DNA of 51,009 bases from an uncultured Schlesneria sp. Lineage in GTDB: Bacteria > Planctomycetota > Planctomycetia > Planctomycetales > Planctomycetaceae. A program made the position numbers and the translations under genes. This document shows, piece after piece, positions 44,798 through 51,009 of this stretch (the first letter of the stretch is position 1; each line of letters starts with the position of its first letter). The notes under the pieces are model-generated. The model was not told the DNA's origin and ran no database searches. It saw only the letters and a list, made by a program, of their open reading frames with translations. The stretch is from NCBI GenBank assembly GCA_903858935.1, contig CAIOKO010000072.1, positions 1-51,009 on the forward strand, in the 5' to 3' direction.

Positions 44798-44953
44798 GGG
44801 GGTCGTGAATTTCTTTTGTCCTGTCAGGGCAACGGACCCGATTAGGACGGATTGGTGAAGAACATCTGGCGCGAAATTCACATATTTTCATGAACTTGTT
44901 TGGCGGACTGTTTTCCCTTGCCCTTTCAGGGCAATTCACGGTTGTCTGGATCA

Positions 44954-45020
44954 ATACCCGGGGCGGCGCTCGAAGACGAGCTTGCCCCGGGCTGATATCC
45001 GTCAGCCCTTCAGGCTGAAA
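44954..45020 (+). repeat. dispersed structured repeat, copy C
   Basis: 67-base element on the plus strand, inverted relative to copy A and differing from it at one base. It is preceded by GCCCT-TTC-AGGGC at 44921-44933, the same hairpin arrangement as in copy A. Confidence 0.9.
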
Positions 45021-45147
45021 ATCGCTCCGACTTCGATTTGTTTTAATGAGCCGCTCGATATTTCAAGTTGAGGCCTGCATTTGATTATACGACCGACTTT
45101 GGACGGGACCCATGGCGTTAACCAAGTATTTTTGCCGTCTCCTCAAG

Positions 45148-46026
45148 CTAACGCTTTTTCTTCTTCGCAGGCTTTGCAATCAGACTATTTAGCGTTGCGA
45201 GATTCATGGCATCCAGGTCGACACCGTCACGCTCCCCTTTCTCCGTTTCCAGATACATCGGCGTGTCGGCGAACCGGATGTCGTTGACGATGTGTCTGAA
45301 CGGTTCCAGGCCAAGAAAACCTTCGCCAATATGCTCGTGGCGGTCAACGCGGCTGCCAAGCGGCTTTTTACTGTCGTTCAAATGCCACGCCCGAATCCGA
45401 TTGATGCCAATGTGCCTGTCAAATTCGGCCATCGTCTCCGCATATTCCTCTTTGGTCTGAAGCGGATATCCTGCCGCAAAAATGTGACAGGAATCGACAC
45501 AGACCCCAAGAAGGTCAGGATTTCGAACGTTTTCGAGCAGATAGCCGATCTGCTCGAATCGATGACCAAGATTCGAGCCCTGTCCGGCCGTTGTCTCCAA
45601 CCAGTACTGGCACTGTATCCCCGCCGTCCTGTGATGAGCCTCATCCAGCCCCTCGACGATCCGTCGTTGCCCTTCTTCCTCTGACGACGCAACAAAACTG
45701 CCGGGGTGCATCACCACCCCTTCCAGTCCCAGCGATTCCGCCCTCTCTAATTCAATGACCAGAGCATCGAGCGACTTTTTCCACAGCGTATCATCAGGAC
45801 TGGCAAGATTGATCAGGTAACTGTCATGAGCACAGGGTCGCCGAACTCCGGTCCGCTGAAGAGACTCGCGAAATAACCGCACGTCCTCGTCTGAAAGCGG
45901 CTTTGCAGCCCATTGATTATTGTTTTTTGTGAATAACTGAACCGTTTGCAGACCAAGTTCGGCAGCGGTATCAACCGCTTTGTAATAGCCGCCCGCAATG
46001 CTCAAGTGAGAACCAAAAAGTGGCAT
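45148..46026 (-). CDS. nfo: endonuclease IV (AP endonuclease)
   Basis: Cleaves DNA at abasic sites in base excision repair. The 292-aa product has the TIM-barrel start PLFGSHLSIAGGYYKAVD and the metal-binding blocks of the family: VVMHPGSF, LETTAGQGSNLG (metal Glu), GVCVDSCHIFAAGY (Asp and His), RAWHLNDSKKPLGSRVDRHEHIG (His, Asp, His) and PMYLETEKG (Glu). The C-terminal AKKKKR is a short basic tail. The length is normal. It stands alone, with a gap of about 160 bases to the lipoprotein gene and the repeat-rich region downstream. Confidence 0.95.
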   Translation of the reverse strand: MPLFGSHLSIAGGYYKAVDTAAELGLQTVQLFTKNNNQWAAKPLSDEDVRLFRESLQRTGVRRPCAHDSYLINLASPDDTLWKKSLDALVIELERAESLGLEGVVMHPGSFVASSEEEGQRRIVEGLDEAHHRTAGIQCQYWLETTAGQGSNLGHRFEQIGYLLENVRNPDLLGVCVDSCHIFAAGYPLQTKEEYAETMAEFDRHIGINRIRAWHLNDSKKPLGSRVDRHEHIGEGFLGLEPFRHIVNDIRFADTPMYLETEKGERDGVDLDAMNLATLNSLIAKPAKKKKR

Positions 46027-46189
46027 GAAAAAACCTTTGAAGAAAATGGGACATCTAAGACTTATAGAACCTCTTAATCAATCCATCAGCCCCATACGTC
46101 CCATCAGTCTCATTGGTCCCATTTCTTTATCCGCACCGATTCACCGGCAGCCTCATCACATCAACCAGCCGCGACCTGAATAACCCCTG

Positions 46190-46630
46190 TCATTCGGCCT
46201 TGAAACTTTGCCGATCAAAATTAACAAGGTGGCCGTCACGGAAAAACAGAACGACGCTGTGCCCTGACTGGTCCGGCCCCCATTTATAGACCAGGTCGGT
46301 TGTCTGATAGATGCCGTCGGACTTCAGCCGACTCATGTCCGTTTCCCGTTCGCCAGGTTCACCCAAAACCTGCTCAACCTCGTGCAACTGCATTCCAGTT
46401 TGAATGCGATTTGCAAGCAACCAGTATAGCGCCTTGTGATCACGGTTGACCTGGAACTCATCTCGGCAGGCTTGCTCTTTCTTCACCTCAGCGGTACTGA
46501 CTTTGATATACGGCTTTAGCCCGGGAACCCCTGCGTTATGCAACATTTCACAACCGATCGCGGAAATCATCGCGACGATCACTGCAAACTTGACTAAAAG
46601 TGATGAAAAAAGGCGTCTGAAATCCTGCAT
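46190..46630 (-). CDS. putative lipoprotein, SmpA/BamE-like
   Basis: 146-aa product with a hydrophobic N-terminus and a lipobox-like ISAIGC, Cys27 being the likely lipidated residue. After a linker, the C-terminal part contains RIQTGMQLHEVEQVLGEPGERE, the helix-turn-helix-like start seen in SmpA/OmlA/BamE domains, followed by strands (TTDLVYKWG, HSVVLFFRDGHLVNFD). This suggests a small outer-membrane-associated lipoprotein. The similarity is at the level of motif and length only. It is divergent from the tRNA-Val gene, with about 150 bases between. Confidence 0.72.
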   Translation of the reverse strand: MQDFRRLFSSLLVKFAVIVAMISAIGCEMLHNAGVPGLKPYIKVSTAEVKKEQACRDEFQVNRDHKALYWLLANRIQTGMQLHEVEQVLGEPGERETDMSRLKSDGIYQTTDLVYKWGPDQSGHSVVLFFRDGHLVNFDRQSFKAE

Positions 46631-46784
46631 GAGACGGCCCCTCGGGAAATTCGTTGTACTCGTAACAACATTAATCGAGACCGAAGATTCTCACCAGATC
46701 GAGTTGAAACGAAGCGGTCGCAGGCTTGACCGCGCGGCGACGGGCTTCTATTGTGTCTTTCCCTTGGTAACAAGTGAATTCCCG

Positions 46785-46858
46785 GGACGATTAGCTCAGT
46801 TGGTTAGAGCGCCACGTTGACATCGTGGAGGTCGTTGGTTCGAGTCCAATATCGTCCA
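46785..46858 (+). tRNA. tRNA-Val (GAC)
   Basis: Complete cloverleaf of 74 bases: acceptor GGACGAT (46785-46791) with ATCGTCC (46851-46857), D arm GCTC/GAGC, anticodon stem CCACG/CGTGG with loop TTGACAT and anticodon GAC at 46819-46821, T arm GTTGG/CCAAT with TTCGAGT, discriminator A. The 3' CCA is not encoded. It stands alone. Confidence 0.96.
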
Positions 46859-47118
46859 CTCTTTTCAGATAACTTGGCAAACTAAGCCATGGTTCGTTGG
46901 CTTCGTGTCGGTCGCTTCCGTCGGTGATATCATGGGCTCGCTTCTGCCGTAACAGGGCCCTCAGCCGGAATGGCTTCGTAAATTTCTCCGGCCAGCCAGC
47001 AAATCAACACCTCTGATACTTCGGCATTTCCACGAAGCAAGCTTGCTCGCCCGCAAAACGCCTGAATCACAGTGCCTCACGAACCAGCTCGGCTGAGGAA
47101 CCGAAAAACACAAACCAT

Positions 47119-47796
47119 TTAATGGTCATGCTTTAGAGGCCCAATCGTGTCATCCGAACCACTCGATTCGGGTTGCGTCCACGCAATTTCGCACTTTCGC
47201 ATCAGCGCCAATAACTGTTCACGGGAATGCACGTCCAGCTTTTTGAAAACGCTTCCCAACTGAGTTCGAACGGTATGTGGACTGCGAAACAGCTTTCGCC
47301 CGATCTCTTCAAACGTGGTAAGCCCGCGGCAAATCCAACGTACGACTTCAAGCTCAGCCGGGCTTAAACTGGCCAGACGAACATCGCCGACAGTTTTAAT
47401 TGTTTTCGCCGTAAACTGAACCGTCCTTCTCGTTTTTCCTTCCTCGTCTTTCTCGTCGAATGACTCCTCCAGGATGCTCGCATCCGGCGATACGAAATAC
47501 AGCTCTAGCCCGCCGAGCGATACCCGATCACCAATCTCAGCCCTGGTTCTGGTATCCCGAACAAGAGGCACGCCATTCAATTGTGTCCCTCCCGAAGATC
47601 CCAGATCTTGAATCCACAACCCATCCTTATCAGACCCGACTTCTGCATGATGACGAGAAACGTGAAGATACTCTTCAGGAATGACAATGTCACAGTCAGG
47701 AAGTCGACCAATGACCTGCGAATGCTCAAAAACCGGTGCTTGCCACTCGTGATGAGAGACATTCGTCATCAAAAGGTATGCCACCACGGATTCCAC
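47119..47796 (-). CDS. FHA domain - LuxR-type HTH regulator
   Basis: Cytoplasmic 225-aa transcription regulator. A GTG start at 47796 is preferred because AGGA lies eight bases upstream and the FHA fold begins at once (VESVVAYLLMTNV); a longer frame opens at 47904. The FHA domain (about 5-100) carries the phosphothreonine-binding residues IGR (29-31), VSRHH (46-50) and GGTQLNG. The C-terminal LuxR/GerE HTH (about 155-215) reads LSPAELEVVRWICRGL then SPHTVRTQLGSVFKKL. The domain pair suggests gene control by a Thr kinase, since FHA binds phosphothreonine. It lies 112 bases after the CPBP protease gene on the same strand. Confidence 0.88.
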   Translation of the reverse strand: MESVVAYLLMTNVSHHEWQAPVFEHSQVIGRLPDCDIVIPEEYLHVSRHHAEVGSDKDGLWIQDLGSSGGTQLNGVPLVRDTRTRAEIGDRVSLGGLELYFVSPDASILEESFDEKDEEGKTRRTVQFTAKTIKTVGDVRLASLSPAELEVVRWICRGLTTFEEIGRKLFRSPHTVRTQLGSVFKKLDVHSREQLLALMRKCEIAWTQPESSGSDDTIGPLKHDH

Positions 47797-47908
47797 TCGA
47801 AATGTCCTGGAATGAGCGAAGAATTGACTCTGCGTCTGGATTGGTATTGAAACGTACACCTTCAGAAATACCACTATTTTCCGAGAAAAGCCAGTGTTAA
47901 ACAAATAC

Positions 47909-48601
47909 CTACCAAAGATGCCATTCCTTTGTCATCAGAATATAGCAACCGAGCAGTCCATTCGTGACGCCATGCATCAGCACACAAGCCCAGACATTTT
48001 TTGTCTTCGCATAAAGCCAATTGATGATCATACACCAGGCAATCGCCGCCAGGATCTCGGCATGAGCCGAGGCAAACAAAACCGCCACCGCGAAAAAACT
48101 GAATCGCGTAAACGTCCCTTGTTCAACTTTCTCAAAATCCTCAGCAATCAGGAACCGCGACAAAAAACCACGCCAGAAGATCTCTTCAATCAAGGGAACA
48201 ATGATTGCCAATTCCAGCAGCCGCACCATCACAAAGGCAATTTGCGAAGCTGACGGTGCACCTTCAGAAAACGGGTTGTACCCAACCCGGCCTCCTTGGA
48301 TCATCTGCACGAGTTGCTTCAATGCGGGCACGCTCGACTGAAGTCGATCAAGTCCAATCCAGACAAACAGACCCACGACACCTGAAATGATCGCCAACCG
48401 AAAGCCAGCAGTTGAAAAGACGGGGTAATGTCGGCGAAACGCCAAAAACGCACCGATTGCCAGCACCCCCTTCAACGTGCAGACCACCTCGTAGCTTAAA
48501 CCAAACATTTTCGACGCTTCGAACATCGTCGGAATCATGTAACAAGCTAACGGCGCCACATACGCAACAATCGATCCCCCTCCATTCGCTTCCCGCTGCA
48601 T
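47909..48601 (-). CDS. CPBP (CAAX-type) intramembrane protease, exosortase-linked type
   Basis: Membrane-embedded glutamic protease family. The start at 48601 follows GGTGG and gives 230 aa; an in-frame start at 48655 is less likely. Six to seven membrane segments are visible. All motifs are present: EEIFWRG (Glu139, Glu140, Arg144), FASAH (His180) and HGVTN (His210). The match resembles the CAAX-related proteins found with exosortase/PEP-CTERM systems (TIGR03008), and a PEP-CTERM gene lies directly upstream. A terminator at 48659 separates the two transcripts. The FHA-LuxR regulator follows. Confidence 0.85.
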   Translation of the reverse strand: MQREANGGGSIVAYVAPLACYMIPTMFEASKMFGLSYEVVCTLKGVLAIGAFLAFRRHYPVFSTAGFRLAIISGVVGLFVWIGLDRLQSSVPALKQLVQMIQGGRVGYNPFSEGAPSASQIAFVMVRLLELAIIVPLIEEIFWRGFLSRFLIAEDFEKVEQGTFTRFSFFAVAVLFASAHAEILAAIAWCMIINWLYAKTKNVWACVLMHGVTNGLLGCYILMTKEWHLW

Positions 48602-48658
48602 GAACAATCCACCTGATATTTGTCGTTGGAATCCAATTGAAACACAAACATTCAAAAC

Positions 48659-48690
48659 GAAAGAAGCCGCTCGTTGCCGAGCGGCTTCCC
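48659..48690 (-). terminator. terminator of the PEP-CTERM gene
   Basis: Perfect 11-bp stem GAAGCCGCTCG (48663-48673) / CGAGCGGCTTC (48678-48688), loop TTGC, followed on the minus strand by TTTCGTTTT. It lies 35 bases past the PEP-CTERM stop. Confidence 0.88.
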
Positions 48691-48724
48691 TTTAACCAAT
48701 TAACTTACTGCCTGCATCTGAAAA

Positions 48725-49432
48725 TCAGACAGCAGCAGCACGTCGTCGGTAAGCACCGAAAGCCATAGCAGCGGCACCCAAGCCCAACAACGCGAACGTT
48801 GAAGGTTCTGGAACGGCTGTCGTGCTACCGAGAACGTCACCGAAGGCGTTTCTTGCGGACGTCCAAGTGACGCCAGTCACACCCGAAGCGGTTGAGGTAC
48901 CAAAACCAACAACCTTAAACAGGTTCAGGTCGATACCAAAAGGGGTGCTGAAACCACCAGCGGTCACAAGTGTTCCAGTGAAAGCACCGGATGGTGCAGA
49001 ACTGAGATTGAAGCTGGTAGCACCGCTGTTGGCGAGCAAGTTAGCGGTGATGTTTCCACTGACCAGCACGGTCCCGCCAGACGCAGTGTCATGAATCGAG
49101 AAAGTACCGGTGAACAACTGATTGATCGATGAACCAGAAACAGTCGCTGCACCAGTCGAACGCAGGTCAAACGTCAGATAAGCTGGCGAAAGATCGTTCG
49201 ATGCACCGTCAACTGGATTGACGAGGGCAACGCTGGTGCCAGTGGTCTTGATTTCGGTACCACGAGTGTTGCCATTGCCGCTCGTAGCGGTGTTCGAGAC
49301 AGTAACAGCATTGGAAGAGTTGTTTGGACCATTGTCCCAGCTGATGATCGTGTCTGCGAATGCTGACACAGATCCTGCAACAAGAACCAAACCAACCAAA
49401 CCGATGCGGCGAACATTTTGCATGAGATTCAT
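48725..49432 (-). CDS. PEP-CTERM sorting domain protein
   Basis: Exported surface protein of 235 aa. The ATG at 49432 follows AAAAAAGG and opens into a signal peptide (NVRRIGLVGLVLVAGSVSAFA, quoted in full at 6-26). The mature part is Ser/Thr/Asn/Gly-rich and strand-like, with no enzymatic motif. The C-terminal 29 residues (207-235) are the sorting signal: VPEPSTFALL, a hydrophobic stretch, then AYRRRAAAV. Exosortase would cleave or process it. No exosortase is in the window, but a CAAX-type protease of the kind linked to these systems is next to it. The specific role is unknown. Confidence 0.92.
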   Translation of the reverse strand: MNLMQNVRRIGLVGLVLVAGSVSAFADTIISWDNGPNNSSNAVTVSNTATSGNGNTRGTEIKTTGTSVALVNPVDGASNDLSPAYLTFDLRSTGAATVSGSSINQLFTGTFSIHDTASGGTVLVSGNITANLLANSGATSFNLSSAPSGAFTGTLVTAGGFSTPFGIDLNLFKVVGFGTSTASGVTGVTWTSARNAFGDVLGSTTAVPEPSTFALLGLGAAAMAFGAYRRRAAAV

Positions 49433-49593
49433 TAAACTAACCTTTTTTAAATCGTTTTTTTGAACAAGATGAACTTGGAGGAAAACCCCCAGAACCAACA
49501 AAAATCGTGAGAAACAACTCACTCATTCGTTTCACGTAAGCGGACTAATTTGCCTCGCCTACAAGCACAAGCCAATGATTGACTCGGAACGAA

Positions 49594-50154
49594 CTAAATT
49601 TGCGGGGGTCTTAACAATTCATCCGGAACTACGGGAGGGACAAACAAAAAGTCTACCCCCCGCCGAAAATGATTTAAAACAGGAACCGGGAACCGCATCT
49701 GCGGAACCAGTATCGCCGCCGTCACTGAACCCGCACCACCGGCCGAAGTACCGCTTGCACTGAAACCTGAGGCAGAACCAGTAGCAGGGGAAGGCGCGAA
49801 GACTAAATCCAAGCTTGGAAAGAGCTTGAGAATCGACTGATCCTCACTCAAATCCTCACCATTTGAAGACATACTACCAGCACGGGAGCCAGCACCACGT
49901 GAGCCTGCACCCATACTTGTGACACTCGTATCAGAGAGTGCGACATCGTACCACACTGACAAACCACCCAACTGACCCTCGCCACCCTCAATTGCACTGA
50001 GCATCTGAGCAGAACTGACAGTTTGCTCAGACATCATCATAGCAGCAGCGGCAGAATCGGAGGGAGCAACCAACCCAGCAAACACCACAACCAACAAACA
50101 GCACTGCGTGCTGATTGCTAGAAGACTGCGGCGGATGGTGGATTGGGAATTCAT
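49594..50154 (-). CDS. exported low-complexity protein of unknown function
   Basis: Not recognised. The 186-aa product starts with a long signal peptide (about 1-38, RSLLAISTQCCLLVVVFAGL then SDSAAAA). The mature part is rich in Ser, Gly, Ala and Met, including GAGSRGAGSRAGS repeats (about 83-93) and SASGFSASGTSAGG. It ends in RPPQI with no sorting signal. It lies 161 bases upstream of the PEP-CTERM gene on the same strand, so co-regulation is possible. Confidence 0.65.
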   Translation of the reverse strand: MNSQSTIRRSLLAISTQCCLLVVVFAGLVAPSDSAAAAMMMSEQTVSSAQMLSAIEGGEGQLGGLSVWYDVALSDTSVTSMGAGSRGAGSRAGSMSSNGEDLSEDQSILKLFPSLDLVFAPSPATGSASGFSASGTSAGGAGSVTAAILVPQMRFPVPVLNHFRRGVDFLFVPPVVPDELLRPPQI

Positions 50155-51009
50155 AGATTTCTTGTTGCTTCGACCGTTGAGAAAAACTTCCTCAAATCTC
50201 TAAAAATTTCATGAACTCGACCAAGCTTCTCTAATTAGAACACCGGACTTCTGAGAATTCAAGTCAAAAAATTGAAAATTCTCGATTGATATGGAAAAAA
50301 TTACAAATCCGTCAATTTGAAAATCGTCAAGCAAGGCCAGAACAGGCAAAAAACAAGTGATACCGGGCGTAACTCTCAACGAATCAATCATTTTGGCAGA
50401 TAAGTTCGCCTCGCGATGCTCACTGCGAAAGCTGCGATTCGTCTCTTCTGATTATGCGATGCCTTGGTGGTCACCACAAGTCAAAGGGATCAGAACTACG
50501 GGGTTTCCAATCGGAATACGTTAAATCGCGTACGACAGTCCAATGGATCATGAGAACAGAATGCCTCGAACCGGGATCGTGAGACCACTCTTTGGTGGCT
50601 TCCAGCCCCCATTAGCCAAGGTCACCGTTTGATCCGACGCACAAGTTGTGAAGTTGTGAGTCTGATGGCTTGAGACCGGGTTTCCCACAAGTTCATACAA
50701 AACCAATGAGAACTTGACGCAAAAACGCCAAGACACTGCGACGCAAAGTAGAGAAGCCAGGGAGGTTCTGTAGCAAACAAGAGTAGCCTTAGACATTGGG
50801 TTTGTTTGTACTACTAACGTGAGTTTCTTCGCGAGCCGCGAAGATTTTGTAGTAAAAAAGAATCTGGAGACTGACGCACCCGACCGGCACAGCCGGTTTT
50901 CATGCGCGTCGCATGAGGGGTTTAGAATAGGGCAATTGTTCGCGCGTTGTACAAGGCGAGCCGGGGTGGTGCGTCAGCCCACGGACTCTTAGTCCGTCAC
51001 GTTCGGCGA
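50155..51009. other. non-coding end of window with hairpin cluster
   Basis: 855 bases without a supported gene. The minus-strand frame at 50548-50796 is likely spurious, because its bases resemble a dispersed intergenic motif. The last 140 bases carry the hairpin array listed separately. Confidence 0.55.
50871..50997. repeat. cluster of perfect hairpins within a 10-bp inverted repeat
   Basis: CTGACGCACC (50871-50880) and GGTGCGTCAG (50968-50977) enclose ACCGGC-ACA-GCCGGT (50883-50897) and CATGCG-CGT-CGCATG (50901-50915); ACGGACT-CTT-AGTCCGT (50981-50997) follows. Each inner stem is perfect. It resembles a multi-hairpin dispersed element and may continue past the window. Confidence 0.8.

Larger units (their letters stand above)
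44246..45147. other. repeat-rich region between rpsR and nfo
   Basis: About 900 bases without a supportable gene. It contains copies B and C of the dispersed repeat and several small hairpins such as CCCC-GAA-GGGG near 44736-44746. Open frames here are short and follow the repeat sequence. Confidence 0.65.

Noticed and set aside
43801-45147. CRISPR array
   Set aside because: The repeats are in both orientations with irregular spacing and a gene between them, with no regular spacers.
50548-50796. 82-codon minus-strand open frame
   Set aside because: It reads through an intergenic stretch resembling the common ACGCCAAGACAC-type dispersed motif; the hydrophobic run comes from that motif.

Overview
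The window looks like chromosomal DNA of a planctomycete (order Planctomycetales). The evidence is a PVC-type haem-binding CxxCH protein with HEAT repeats, bacterial formylmethanofuran dehydrogenase-type C1 genes (FhcA, FhcB), a sulfatase paired with a formylglycine-generating enzyme, a Ser/Thr kinase fused to a beta-helix, an FHA-LuxR regulator, a PEP-CTERM protein beside a CAAX-type protease, and low-complexity Cys-rich secreted proteins. The genus is not determined. I saw no rRNA, CRISPR array, transposase, integrase or phage module.

Layout. 0-6.4 kb: rsmB, a small unknown protein just upstream of fhcA, an exported unknown protein, and a Gly/Tyr/Cys-rich secreted protein with a strong terminator. 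6.4-9.5 kb: FGE-sulfatase operon on the minus strand. 10-15.7 kb: LptF/G-type permease and PAP2 phosphatase, then a three-gene ExbB/ExbD-like cluster and an AI-2E-type permease. 15.7-22.2 kb: HEVGH putative metalloprotein, kinase-beta-helix receptor, unknown membrane protein, Cys-rich secreted protein. 22.2-28.1 kb: large PVC haem protein, csrA, glmS. 28.7-35.1 kb: small unknown protein, TIGR01777 epimerase, fhcB, DUF695-RraB protein, TlpA-type thioredoxin with carboxypeptidase-regulatory domains. 35.5-43.8 kb: RND/MMPL exporter, then fliF-fliG-fliH-fliI. 43.8-45.1 kb: three copies of a structured dispersed repeat around a standalone bS18 gene. 45.1-51 kb: endonuclease IV, a lipoprotein, tRNA-Val(GAC), the FHA-LuxR regulator with a CPBP protease, a PEP-CTERM protein, an exported unknown protein, and a hairpin-rich non-coding end.

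Functional links. FhcA and FhcB belong to one formyltransferase/hydrolase complex but lie 28 kb apart. The FGE should mature the sulfatase next to it. FliF-FliG-FliH-FliI form the rotor base and export ATPase part of a flagellum; the FliG torque helix has lost charges that matter in E. coli. CsrA is often linked to flagellar control but is not in that cluster. The CPBP protease and PEP-CTERM protein fit an exosortase-type surface system whose exosortase is not in the window. The least described items are the three-gene proton-channel-like operon, the repeat family with a compensatory stem change, the anchored FGE-sulfatase pair, and the kinase-beta-helix receptor.
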